Made by a program: the position numbers and the translations under genes. From NCBI RefSeq assembly GCF_000482745.1, contig NZ_KI519496.1, forward strand, positions 170,320 through 211,405: a DNA stretch of 41,086 nt, in the 5' to 3' direction. The stretch comes from Oleidesulfovibrio alaskensis DSM 16109. GTDB taxonomy: Bacteria > Desulfobacterota > Desulfovibrionia > Desulfovibrionales > Desulfovibrionaceae. Every line of letters starts with the position of its first letter. The stretch's first letter is position 1. Under the pieces are notes generated by a model. The model was not told where the DNA came from, made no database searches, and saw nothing but the letters and a program-made list of their open reading frames with translations. This document shows, in pieces, positions 14,422 through 23,380 of this stretch.

Positions 14422-15732
14422 GTGTTAAAAAAAGCGCTGCGCCAACACTTCAGGCAGTCCTGCACCGAACAGGATCTGCACCGGTGGTTTGATCCGCTGG
14501 ATATCACCCTGGCCGATGAAAAACGGCTTGAGGTGCGTTTTCCGCATCGTTTTTTTGCGGAATGGTTTTCCACTCAGGTGCAGGGCCGTTTCGAGTCAGA
14601 ACTGAACACATTCATGGGAGAAGGCACCACTGTGGAATACACCACAGGCTGCTGCCCCGTGCTGTCTTCGTCTCCCCTGCCGCCGGCCGCCGTTTCCAAA
14701 AAGCTTTCGGCACCTTTCGGCCGCGAATACACGTTCGAGACATTCATCTCCAACAAGCGTAATTTCTTTCCTGTTGCTTCGGCGCGCGAACTGGCCAGAC
14801 AGGAAGAAGAAATACGTTACAACCCCTTTGTTCTCTGCGGCCCCGCAGGCAGCGGAAAAACCCATCTGCTGCGCGCCATAGCAAACGAGCTGAGCAAGAC
14901 TGTAGATAAAAAACATATTTTTATCAGCACAATAGACGATTTAGGAACACTGTTTAGTAACAATGGTTCCGGCGATCCGGCACAGGTGCGCCAGCAGCTT
15001 TCGGCATGTCACTATCTGCTGCTTGACGACCTGCACCGCCTGCGCGAACAGCCCCAGTTGCAGGATGAGCTGACAGTGCTGTTCAACAGTTTTTACGACC
15101 GGCAGAAGCAGATGGTATTCACCTGCCCCGGCAAGCTGTCAGAACTTGATTTTCTGGAAACCGGCCTGCGGTCGCGTCTGGAATGGGGACTTATTGTCAC
15201 CATGAAGACCCCCGATCTTGAAATACTGGTCACGTTTATCCAGCGGCAGTGCAAGCTTCACAAACTGCAGCTTGCCAAAGAGCATGTTTTCACGCTGGCA
15301 CAACGTTTCCGCGATTTCAGGCATCTGCAGGGTGTGCTTAACAGACTTACCGCCTACCGCGATCTTGTTAACCGCACACTGGCTGACACTGATTTCGAGC
15401 AGGTGCTCAGCCATACCGAGGCCGGTGCCGGCCGCCCGCTGACAGCAGACAGAATAATAGCCCTGTGCGCAGGACGTTTTTCATTGCCGCCAAAGGATGT
15501 CACCGGCGACAAACGCCACCAGAAAGTGGTTCTGGCGCGTCAGGTTGCCATGTACCTCTGCCGCGAACTCATGGGCAGTTCATACCCTGTTCTTGGCCGG
15601 ACTTTTGGTGGTAAGGACCATTCAACGGCGATGTATGCTGTTAAAAAAATAAAGAAAATGATAGATAGTGACAAAACGACCAGGCAGTTGGTCACAGAGT
15701 TGAAGAAACAGTGTCTATCCGGTGCGGAATAA
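14422..15732 (+). CDS. dnaA: Chromosomal replication initiator protein DnaA
   Basis: A 436-residue initiator ATPase. Domain I/II is short (about 1-100 with a low-complexity SSSPLPPAA linker near 82-90). The AAA+ domain starts around YTFETFISNKRN (103-114) with Walker A GPAGSGKT (140-147), Walker B LLLDDLH (199-205) and the arginine-bearing TGLRSRLEWGL (247-257). The C-terminal DNA-binding domain has VVLARQVAMYLCREL and the DnaA-box signature FGGKDHSTAMYAVKKI (396-411). The GTG at 14422 lacks a visible ribosome site; no better in-frame start is seen. It is followed by dnaN, as at many bacterial origins. Several signature positions differ from the common DnaA consensus (for example GGKDHSTAMYA for GGRDHTTVLHA), so it is a divergent member. 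Confidence 0.95.
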   Translation: MLKKALRQHFRQSCTEQDLHRWFDPLDITLADEKRLEVRFPHRFFAEWFSTQVQGRFESELNTFMGEGTTVEYTTGCCPVLSSSPLPPAAVSKKLSAPFGREYTFETFISNKRNFFPVASARELARQEEEIRYNPFVLCGPAGSGKTHLLRAIANELSKTVDKKHIFISTIDDLGTLFSNNGSGDPAQVRQQLSACHYLLLDDLHRLREQPQLQDELTVLFNSFYDRQKQMVFTCPGKLSELDFLETGLRSRLEWGLIVTMKTPDLEILVTFIQRQCKLHKLQLAKEHVFTLAQRFRDFRHLQGVLNRLTAYRDLVNRTLADTDFEQVLSHTEAGAGRPLTADRIIALCAGRFSLPPKDVTGDKRHQKVVLARQVAMYLCRELMGSSYPVLGRTFGGKDHSTAMYAVKKIKKMIDSDKTTRQLVTELKKQCLSGAE

Positions 15733-15874
15733 CCGCCGCCGGCCATGGCACTGTCAATACAGTTCGTATAAACTCACAATACAGGCACTTAAAATAATCA
15801 TACATAAAAAGTAGTTATGCAGGTTGCCTACATAGGAACCGCCCCTACTACATAATACAAAGGGAGAATACCTT

Positions 15875-17029
15875 ATGTATTTAAAAGTTTTCAAAGAGGA
15901 CGTGATCGACGGACTTCAGAAAGCAGCCAACATCATTCCCGCCAAAACAGGAGCGGCTTATCTGCGTTCCATCTGGCTGAAAGCTGAAGCGGGTATGGTG
16001 CATGTTCTTTCCACCGACTCCAATATCGAGTTCAGAGGATCGTATAAGGCGGAAGTGACCGAGGAAGGTCTTGCCGGAGTTCAGGGGCGTGCCTTTGTGG
16101 ATCTTATCCGCAAGCTTCCTGCCGGAGAGATCACCCTGCATCTTGACCCCAAGACCGGTACGCTGGGCATTGAACAGGGACGCCGCAAATATACGCTGCC
16201 CACCAATGACACCGCATGGTTCCAGAATTTTTCTGATTATCCGGAAAGCGGCAGTGTTTTCTGGTCCGGTGATTTTCTGCAGGAACTCATCGACAAGCTG
16301 TCTTTCTGCATAAGCGACGAAGACACCATGGAAGCCATTGCCTGCATGAGCATGAAACCCCGTCAGGACAACGCCATTGAAGCCTGCGGACTGAACGGCC
16401 ACCAGTTTGCCATGCAGCGGTTCCTCAATGACGATATTCATGCGCTGCTGCCTGCCGAAGGCATTCTGGTGCAGAAAAAATATCTTATGGAGCTGAAGAA
16501 ATGGCTCGGTGCCGATGAGATAGAACTGAACATTGACAACAAGCGTCTTTTCTTCCGCACGGGTGATAAGCGTGAAACATTCAGTTTGCCTCTTTCGTAT
16601 TACCAGTATCCGGACTATACCAGCTTTGTTTCCAAACTGAGCACACCCGATGCCGGAGCGCTGGAAGTAAACCGCAAGGATATGATGGCCGCTCTGGACC
16701 GCGTGCTTATTTTCAATACCGACAACAACCGCTGCACCTACTTTGATCTTGAAGCAGGTGAAGTTTCTCTGTCCTCTCAGGGACAGGAGGTCGGTTCCGC
16801 GTCCGAATCGCTGGAAGGCACCTACGACGGCAGCCTTAAGCGCATAGCCTTTCCCACGCGTAATCTTATCGAGATAATGAACCACTATCAGTCGGACTCC
16901 ATGCGCTTCACGCTGACCGGTACCGAAGGCCCTTGCGGTCTGACCGGTGAAAACGACCCCGACTATCTGGTAATCGTTATGCCCATGAAGATAGTGGAAG
17001 AGACGTACTACAGCGAGGAAGAAGTCTAA
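15875..17029 (+). CDS. dnaN: DNA polymerase III beta subunit (sliding clamp)
   Basis: A 384-residue protein of normal clamp length with the three-domain repeat. It begins MYLKVFKEDVIDGLQKAANIIP and ends with the conserved clamp C-terminus, which forms part of the peptide-binding pocket: DPDYLVIVMPMKI, in place of the more common YVVMPMRL. It encircles DNA and tethers Pol III and other proteins. GGGAG lies 9 bases before the ATG. 142 bases separate it from dnaA, and its TAA directly abuts the ATG of gyrB, so the two are probably translated together. Confidence 0.96.
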   Translation: MYLKVFKEDVIDGLQKAANIIPAKTGAAYLRSIWLKAEAGMVHVLSTDSNIEFRGSYKAEVTEEGLAGVQGRAFVDLIRKLPAGEITLHLDPKTGTLGIEQGRRKYTLPTNDTAWFQNFSDYPESGSVFWSGDFLQELIDKLSFCISDEDTMEAIACMSMKPRQDNAIEACGLNGHQFAMQRFLNDDIHALLPAEGILVQKKYLMELKKWLGADEIELNIDNKRLFFRTGDKRETFSLPLSYYQYPDYTSFVSKLSTPDAGALEVNRKDMMAALDRVLIFNTDNNRCTYFDLEAGEVSLSSQGQEVGSASESLEGTYDGSLKRIAFPTRNLIEIMNHYQSDSMRFTLTGTEGPCGLTGENDPDYLVIVMPMKIVEETYYSEEEV

Positions 17030-19423
17030 ATGACCAACGAGACACAAAAGCAGAGCTACGACGCGGCGAACATCACCGTTCTTGAGGGGTTGTCCGCTGT
17101 GCGCATGCGCCCTGCCATGTACATAGGCAGCACTGACAGCCGCGGTCTGCACCATCTGGTCTACGAAGTGGTGGATAACTCCATCGACGAAGCCATGGCG
17201 GGATACTGCGATAAAGTCACCGTGAAGCTGCATCTTGATAACAGCGTGACCGTTATCGATAACGGACGCGGCATTCCCGTGGACATCCACCCGAAAGAAG
17301 GCCGTCCCGCGGTTGAAGTGGTCATGACCGTGCTGCATGCCGGCGGCAAGTTCGACAACGATTCGTACAAGGTGTCGGGCGGGCTGCACGGGGTGGGTGT
17401 TTCGTGCGTGAACGCCCTTTCCGAATATCTCGAAGTTACCGTGCGTCGTGACGGGTATAAATATCATCACCGCTTTGAACGCGGTGTGCCGGTCAAGGAA
17501 CTGGAGCGCGTCGGAGAAACCGACCTGCGCGGCACCACCATCCGCTTCCGTCCGGACGAAGAAATTTTTGAGACCAATCAGTTTTCCTTCGATATCCTCA
17601 AAAAACGCTTTGAGGAGCTCGCGTACCTCAATCCCGGGCTCGAGGTCGAGTTCATAGACGAACGTACCGGAGATACCGCCTCGTTTCATTACGAGGGGGG
17701 TATCCGTGAGTTTGTGAAGAACCTGAACTCCGGCGAAGGCGGGGTGCACTCCATCATTTTCGCCTCGGGCGAATCCGATAACGTGATGGTGGATTTCGCG
17801 TTGCAGTACAACGCGGGGTACAAGGAAAACATGCTCACCTTTGCCAACAACATCCGCACCAAGGAAGGCGGCACGCACCTTGCCGGCTTCAAGACCGCGC
17901 TCACAAGGGCCATCAACAACTACATCCAGAACTCCGACCTGCCTAAAAAGCTCAAGGTCAAACTGTCGGGTGATGATGTGCGGGAAGGTCTGACCGGCGT
18001 TGTCAGTGTTAAACTGCCCAATCCGCAGTTTGAAGGGCAGACAAAGACCAAGCTGGGCAACAGCGAGGTGGCGGGTATTGTCTCCGGTCTGGTGTATGAA
18101 AATCTCAACACCTATTTCGGCGAAAACCCCAAAGATGCCAAGCTGATCATAGAAAAGGCCGTGGATGCCGCCCGTGCACGTGACGCCGCCCGCAAGGCGA
18201 AGGATCTTGTACGGCGCAAAGGGGCGCTTTCCGACAATGCCCTGCCCGGCAAGCTGGCTGACTGCCAGAGCAAGGATCCCTCTGAATCCGAACTGTTCAT
18301 AGTGGAAGGTGACTCCGCAGGCGGTTCTGCAAAACAGGGGCGCAATCCTTCCACTCAGGCCATTCTGCCGTTGCGCGGTAAAATTCTGAACGTGGAAAAG
18401 ACCCGCTTTGACAAGATGCTGGCCAACAAGGAAGTCAAGGCTCTCATCACGGCCATGGGGGCGGGAATAGGCGAAGAAGACATCGACTACGGCAAGCTGC
18501 GGTACCACAAAATCGTCATCATGACCGACGCCGACGTGGACGGTGCCCACATACGCACGCTGCTGCTGACGTTCTTCTATCGCCAGTATCCCGAGCTGAT
18601 AGACAGGGGGCACCTGTATATCGCCCAGCCGCCGCTTTTCCGTGTGTACAACAGCAAGTTCGAGCGGTTTATCAAAGATGAAACCGAGCTGAACACCTAT
18701 CTGCTGGAACGCATTGCCAAAGACGTCGTTATCGAGGCGCATAACGGCATGGAGTTCCGTGAAACGCAGATACTCGACCTGCTGAAAGCCATACGGTTCA
18801 TCAATGCCAGAATTGCCGACGTGGAAAACGTGGGAATAGGCCGCAATCTCTTTCTCGCGTTTCTTGAATACGGCGAAAAACTGTCGCCCCAGTTTTTTGA
18901 GACGCCTGAATTCAACGGCTTCGGAACGTATCTGCAGGAAAAAGGCTATTCCGTGCAGACCAGCGTTGACGAATCCGGACTGGAACGCCGTGTGTACCTG
19001 GAATTTGAAGACAGCAACGGGCACAAGACCCGCATCGGCAACGAGTTCTTCAACTCCAAGATGTACAAGCAGCCTTACGATTCGATGGCCGACATGCGCC
19101 GCATCTGCGGCGGATTCTCGTTTGTGGTGGACCGCAAGGGCGAACGGACCGAAGTGGAAAACATCTTCGTTCTGCTGGACCATGTGCTGCAGGAAGCGCG
19201 CAAGGGTATAAACATCCAGCGGTATAAAGGTCTGGGCGAAATGGATGCCGAACAGCTTTGGGTGACCACCATGAACCCCGAAAACCGCGTGCTGCTGCAG
19301 GTACAGGTGGATGACGCGGAAGAGGCCAACGAGATATTTGAACAGCTCATGGGCGACAGGGTTGAACCGCGCCGCGAATTCATCGTGCGTAATGCCCTGA
19401 GCGTTCAGGAACTGGATATTTAA
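17030..19423 (+). CDS. gyrB: DNA gyrase subunit B
   Basis: A 797-residue ATPase subunit of gyrase. GHKL ATPase: general base Glu46 and Asn50 (YEVVDNSIDEAMAG), GRGIPVD and GGLHGVGVSCVNALS lid. TOPRIM: Glu426 (VEGDSAGGSAKQGR) and the metal-binding D500-A-D502-V-D504 (TDADVDGAHIRTLLL). C-terminus: the QRYKGLGEMDAEQLWVTTM motif and a final LDI-type end. Length is in the usual range for the form without the enterobacterial 170-residue insert. It starts immediately after the dnaN stop; gyrA follows after 21 bases. Gyrase introduces negative supercoils ahead of replication forks. Confidence 0.98.
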   Translation: MTNETQKQSYDAANITVLEGLSAVRMRPAMYIGSTDSRGLHHLVYEVVDNSIDEAMAGYCDKVTVKLHLDNSVTVIDNGRGIPVDIHPKEGRPAVEVVMTVLHAGGKFDNDSYKVSGGLHGVGVSCVNALSEYLEVTVRRDGYKYHHRFERGVPVKELERVGETDLRGTTIRFRPDEEIFETNQFSFDILKKRFEELAYLNPGLEVEFIDERTGDTASFHYEGGIREFVKNLNSGEGGVHSIIFASGESDNVMVDFALQYNAGYKENMLTFANNIRTKEGGTHLAGFKTALTRAINNYIQNSDLPKKLKVKLSGDDVREGLTGVVSVKLPNPQFEGQTKTKLGNSEVAGIVSGLVYENLNTYFGENPKDAKLIIEKAVDAARARDAARKAKDLVRRKGALSDNALPGKLADCQSKDPSESELFIVEGDSAGGSAKQGRNPSTQAILPLRGKILNVEKTRFDKMLANKEVKALITAMGAGIGEEDIDYGKLRYHKIVIMTDADVDGAHIRTLLLTFFYRQYPELIDRGHLYIAQPPLFRVYNSKFERFIKDETELNTYLLERIAKDVVIEAHNGMEFRETQILDLLKAIRFINARIADVENVGIGRNLFLAFLEYGEKLSPQFFETPEFNGFGTYLQEKGYSVQTSVDESGLERRVYLEFEDSNGHKTRIGNEFFNSKMYKQPYDSMADMRRICGGFSFVVDRKGERTEVENIFVLLDHVLQEARKGINIQRYKGLGEMDAEQLWVTTMNPENRVLLQVQVDDAEEANEIFEQLMGDRVEPRREFIVRNALSVQELDI

Positions 19424-19444
19424 CACACCCGAGAGGCTTCAGAA

Positions 19445-21880
19445 GTGTCCAATCAGGTTACCATCGAAGACGAGCTTAAGAAGTCATATCTTGAGTACTC
19501 GCTGAGTGTTATTATAGGCCGCGCCATTCCCGATGTGCGCGATGGCCTGAAGCCCGTGCACCGGCGCATCATGTTCGCCCAGCACGAGCTGGGCAACGGG
19601 TATAACCGTGCGCCGAAAAAATCGGCCCGTGTGGTCGGTGACGTTATCGGTAAATACCACCCGCATGGCGATTCCGCCGTGTACGATGCCCTTGTGCGCA
19701 TGGCACAGGATTTTTCCATGCGCGACCCGCTTGTCACCGGTCAGGGCAACTTCGGTTCCATTGACGGCGATTCCGCGGCAGCCATGCGTTATACCGAAGT
19801 GCGCATGTCGAGACTCGCTTCGGAATTCATGGCCGATATAGACAAGGAAACCGTCGAGTTCCGCCCCAACTATGACAATACCCTGCAGGAACCCGCGGTG
19901 CTGCCCACCAAGGTGCCCAACCTGCTGCTTAACGGCTCTTCGGGTATTGCCGTGGGTATGGCCACCAATATTCCGCCGCACAACCTCGGCGAACTGGTTG
20001 ACGGCCTGCTGCTGGAACTGGACTCTCCGGAATGCACGGTGGCTGATCTTGCCGGGCTGGTCAAAGGGCCGGACTTTCCCACCGGCGGCTTTTGCTACGC
20101 GGGCAGAGGACTGCGCGATGCGTATGAAACAGGACGGGGCACTGTTAAAATCCGCGGCCGTGTGGAAGTGGAAGAACGCAAAAAAGGCTTCCAGTCCATT
20201 GTCATCCGCGAAATACCCTATGCGCTGAACAAGTCATCGCTTGTGGAAAAAATAGCCGCGCTGGCCAACGAACGCAGGATAGAAGGCATAACCGACCTGC
20301 GTGACGAATCTGACAGACGCGGTATCCGCGTGGTCATAGACCTGAAGCGCGGGACCATTCCCGAAATCGTCATTAACCAGCTGTATAAATATACTCCGCT
20401 GGAGACGTCTTTCGGCATCAATATGCTGGCTGTGGTGGGCAACAGGCCCCAGCTGCTTACGCTGAAAAAGGTCTTTGAGTGCTTTTTGCAGCACCGGCGC
20501 GAAGTCATTATCCGCAGAACGCACTATGACCTGCGCAAGGCCGAAGCCCGTGCCCATATTCTGGAAGGTCTGCGTATCGCGCTGGATAACATCGACGAAG
20601 TGGTCGAACTTATCCGGGCATCCAAAACACCGCCGGAAGCAAAAGAACGGCTCATGCAGCGGTTCTCGCTTTCCGAAGTGCAGGCTCAGGCCATTCTTGA
20701 TATGCGTCTGCAGCGTCTTACCAACCTCGAACACGAAAAGCTGATCGAGGAATACCGCGAGCTGCTTAAAAAGATCGAATACTTCAAGTCTATTCTGGAA
20801 AATGAAGAAGTGCTGCGCGGCGTTATCCGTGACGAGCTTAAAGAGCTCAAGGAAACATACGCCACCCCGCGGCGGACCGAAATGCTGGAAGATGAACTTG
20901 AAGGAATAGACATCGAGGACCTTATTCCCGACGAGGATGTGGTCATCACACTGTCGCGGCGCGGGTACATCAAGCGTACTCCGCTGGACAGCTATCAGCA
21001 GCAGCGCCGCGGCGGTAAGGGCATTGCCGGTGTGCATACCGGTGATGGTGACTTTGTGCAGGATTTTCTGGTGACTACAAACCACCAGTACCTGCTGCTG
21101 TTCACCAACAAAGGGCGCATGTTCCAGCTTAAGGTGCATCAGGTGCCCGAAGGCAGTCGTACCGCCAAGGGAATGCACATCAACAACCTGCTGCCCATGG
21201 AAGAAAACGAATGGGTGAACACCGCGCTGACTATCCGTGAATTCACGGAAGAAAAGTATTTCCTTTTCTCCACCCGTAAAGGCATGGTCAAGCGCTCCAG
21301 TGCATCGCTGTATGCCAAGGCCCGTCGTACAGGGCTTATTGCCGTGGGGCTGCGTGAAGGAGATGAGCTTATCATGGTGCGCGAGGTGGATGACAACTGC
21401 GAAGTTGTTCTGACCACCGAAAAAGGTATCGCCATACGCTTCGGCTGCGGCGATGTGCGCCCCATGGGGCGTTCCGCTACCGGCGTCAAAGGCATTGCGC
21501 TGAGTCAGGACGACAGTGTGGTGGCCTGCGTTACCGTGCAGGGCGGACTGGAATCGGAAATAATGACCGTTTCGCGGTACGGATACGGCAAACGGACACT
21601 TATCGATCGGTACCGTGTGCAGAGCCGCGGAGGTAAAGGTGTCATCAACTTCAAGGTGACACCCAAGACCGGTGAAGTGCTGGGCGCCATGACCGTAGTA
21701 TCCAACGACCAGCTGATTCTGCTTACCTCCACCAACAAGATTATCCGCATAGGTGTGAAAGAGGTCCGCAGTGTGGGCCGCGCCACACAGGGCGTGCGTC
21801 TTGTCTGGCTGGACGAAGGCGACCATGTGGTCGGCTTTGACAGAGTTTCGGAGCAGGAACAGGAACAGCTTGACGATTAG
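19445..21880 (+). CDS. gyrA: DNA gyrase subunit A
   Basis: An 811-residue cleavage subunit. The active-site Tyr116 is in AAMRYTEVRM. The quinolone-resistance region reads YHPHGDSAVYDALVRMAQ with Ser77 and Asp81, the susceptible-type residues equivalent to E. coli Ser83/Asp87. The C-terminal beta-pinwheel carries the GyrA box QQRRGGKG, which marks it as gyrase rather than topoisomerase IV. The start is GTG at 19445 with GAGAGG 7 bases upstream. It lies 21 bases after gyrB and 6 bases before the TPR lipoprotein gene. Confidence 0.98.
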   Translation: MSNQVTIEDELKKSYLEYSLSVIIGRAIPDVRDGLKPVHRRIMFAQHELGNGYNRAPKKSARVVGDVIGKYHPHGDSAVYDALVRMAQDFSMRDPLVTGQGNFGSIDGDSAAAMRYTEVRMSRLASEFMADIDKETVEFRPNYDNTLQEPAVLPTKVPNLLLNGSSGIAVGMATNIPPHNLGELVDGLLLELDSPECTVADLAGLVKGPDFPTGGFCYAGRGLRDAYETGRGTVKIRGRVEVEERKKGFQSIVIREIPYALNKSSLVEKIAALANERRIEGITDLRDESDRRGIRVVIDLKRGTIPEIVINQLYKYTPLETSFGINMLAVVGNRPQLLTLKKVFECFLQHRREVIIRRTHYDLRKAEARAHILEGLRIALDNIDEVVELIRASKTPPEAKERLMQRFSLSEVQAQAILDMRLQRLTNLEHEKLIEEYRELLKKIEYFKSILENEEVLRGVIRDELKELKETYATPRRTEMLEDELEGIDIEDLIPDEDVVITLSRRGYIKRTPLDSYQQQRRGGKGIAGVHTGDGDFVQDFLVTTNHQYLLLFTNKGRMFQLKVHQVPEGSRTAKGMHINNLLPMEENEWVNTALTIREFTEEKYFLFSTRKGMVKRSSASLYAKARRTGLIAVGLREGDELIMVREVDDNCEVVLTTEKGIAIRFGCGDVRPMGRSATGVKGIALSQDDSVVACVTVQGGLESEIMTVSRYGYGKRTLIDRYRVQSRGGKGVINFKVTPKTGEVLGAMTVVSNDQLILLTSTNKIIRIGVKEVRSVGRATQGVRLVWLDEGDHVVGFDRVSEQEQEQLDD

Positions 21881-21886
21881 GCGGGC

Positions 21887-22702
21887 ATGATGCTGCAAAG
21901 GCAGACTGTTGCGCGTTGCGCACTGTGCATTACTGTCATGCTTTGGGCCTTTTTTTCATGGGGCTGCAAAGAAAATGACGGCCGTGCCGACCTGCTCGCT
22001 CTGGCGCGTACCGCCTTTGCCGAAAAGCAGTACATAGAGGCCGAGCGCCATTACGAACGTTATCTGCAGTTGTATCCCCATGCGGAAAACCGCTGGGAGG
22101 TATGGAACAAGCTTGTGGAGATAGCGCGCGGAGTGCGCGGAAAGCCTTCAGCGGCGGCAGAACTGCTTGAATCCATGTATCTTGAATTCGGGCTTGAGCC
22201 GCAGCGGGCGCAGTCTGTACTTCATGATCTTGCTTCGCTGTATGAAGAGCTGCACCGGCGTGACAGAGCGCTGGAAGTGTGGCTGAAGTATCAGACTTTG
22301 CCGGATCTGACAGACCGGCAACAGGCCGAAGCGCACAGGCGCGCGGCACGGATATACCGGGACCGCGGCGAATACGATCTTGCGCTTGAATCCCTGCGGG
22401 CCTGTCTGGATATGGAACTGCCTCAGGATATGCACGCCCGTTGCGTGTACGAACTGGCACAGACCGATATCTACATGAACAACTACCGCAGAGCCGAAAG
22501 TCTGTTGCGTGAGCTGCAGGGCATGACCGCAGCCGAAAGCACTGTGCGCGCTCTGGGCATGCTGGCACTCGCCGATGTGCTGCAGCATCAGAAGCGTTAC
22601 GCAGAAGCGCGCAACGTCCTGAAGGGAATTCAGGACAGCTATCCTAACCCGCAGGTCATAGAAACACGCCTGCGCATGCTGGATGACAAACTGAACCGCT
22701 GA
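21887..22702 (+). CDS. TPR-containing probable lipoprotein
   Basis: A 271-residue exported protein. The N-terminus has a basic start, a hydrophobic stretch (ALCITVMLWAFFSWGC) and a cysteine at residue 27 that would be the lipidated residue; the lipobox SWGC is atypical. The rest is about five TPR-like helical pairs (ALARTAFAEKQYIEAERHYERYL; RAARIYRDRGEYDLALESL). It resembles YfiO/BamD- or YbgF-type TPR envelope proteins in build only; no specific family is assigned. The start follows the gyrA stop by 6 bases with AGGCGGG before it, so it is the last gene of the gyrase transcript, ending at the hairpin at 22712. The second ATG at 21890 is equally possible. Confidence 0.85.
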   Translation: MMLQRQTVARCALCITVMLWAFFSWGCKENDGRADLLALARTAFAEKQYIEAERHYERYLQLYPHAENRWEVWNKLVEIARGVRGKPSAAAELLESMYLEFGLEPQRAQSVLHDLASLYEELHRRDRALEVWLKYQTLPDLTDRQQAEAHRRAARIYRDRGEYDLALESLRACLDMELPQDMHARCVYELAQTDIYMNNYRRAESLLRELQGMTAAESTVRALGMLALADVLQHQKRYAEARNVLKGIQDSYPNPQVIETRLRMLDDKLNR

Positions 22703-22711
22703 ATCCCGCAG

Positions 22712-22747
22712 GCCGCTCCGGTACATCCGGAGCGGCATTTTCTCTTT
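22712..22747 (+). terminator. Terminator of the gyrA-TPR lipoprotein transcript
   Basis: A perfect 10-bp stem, GCCGCTCCGG / CCGGAGCGGC with loop TACAT, followed by ATTTTCTCTTTCT, 10 bases after the stop codon. Confidence 0.88.
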
Positions 22748-22759
22748 CTCCGCTTCTTC

Positions 22760-22799
22760 CTCCGGTTGGCAAGGTCGATCATCTCCCTGCCTGCCGGAG
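22760..22799 (+). repeat. 40-bp mini version of the palindromic element (two ends fused)
   Basis: Starts CTCCGGTTGGCAAGG and continues straight into GATCATCTCCCTGCC and TGCCGGAG: the 5' end is joined to the 3' palindrome and end, with about 155 bases of interior missing. It could form a single hairpin. The usual T-rich linker and two full units follow. Confidence 0.75.
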
Positions 22800-22830
22800 G
22801 CTGTTTATTTTTGTTTCAGATTTTGTATGT

Positions 22831-23027
22831 CTCCGACGGGCAAGGGGAATGATTCCCCTTGCATCCCCCATTGCGCCCGGCGCGGACCGGTCAGCTGTAC
22901 CCTTTTGGGCGTACGGGGCGGCATCACCGGTCCGGCGCAAGACAGTACAGCGCGCTGCAGGCGTATCTGCGGAACATGCAAGGCGCGCACCGAGGGTGCA
23001 GGGAGATCATCTCCCTGCCTGCCGGAG
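22831..23027 (+). repeat. Complete palindromic intergenic element, second array unit 1
   Basis: A 197-bp copy of the element at 11966-12160, about 10 kb away. Both end palindromes are intact; the 3' one reads GCAGGGAGATCATCTCCCTGC. Centre: CCGGTCCGGCGCAAGACAGT replaces the HCGGCACGGAGCAAGGCAGT form of the first array, so the two arrays form two subtypes. Confidence 0.92.
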
Positions 23028-23054
23028 GCTGTTTTTGTTTCTGGTTTTGTATGT

Positions 23055-23251
23055 CTCCGACGGGCAAGGGGAATGATTCCCCTTGCATCCCCCATTGCGC
23101 CCGGCGCGGTCCGGTCAGCTGTGCGCTTACGGGCGTACGGGGCGGCATCACCGGTCCGGCGCAAGGCAGTACAGCGCGCCGCAGGCGTATCTGCGGAACA
23201 TGCAAGGCGCGCACTGAGGGTGCAGGGAGATGATCTCCCTGCCCGCCGGAG
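23055..23251 (+). repeat. Complete palindromic intergenic element, second array unit 2
   Basis: A 197-bp copy, 224 bases after the preceding unit. The 3' palindrome is perfect (GCAGGGAGATGATCTCCCTGC). It ends in a linker variant CTGTTTTTATTTCAGG, 130 bases before the methyltransferase gene. Confidence 0.92.
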
Positions 23252-23380
23252 GCTGTTTTTATTTCAGGTATTTTTATATCTGCAACGTGTATGACGTCCC
23301 TGCGGCTTTACTTGTCGGGAACTGGTATTGACCCATGCGGCGCTTGTGATAGTTTTTTTCTTCACCGTAAGGGGTAGCGC

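Noticed and set aside
15881..19426. Very long minus-strand open frame (about 1180 codons) opposite dnaN and gyrB
   Set aside because: It is the antisense shadow of two certain genes in GC-rich, codon-biased DNA. It has no recognisable domain, is very His/Phe/Val-rich, and lacks a ribosome site.
20234..21898. Long minus-strand open frame opposite gyrA
   Set aside because: Antisense shadow of gyrA; no domains.
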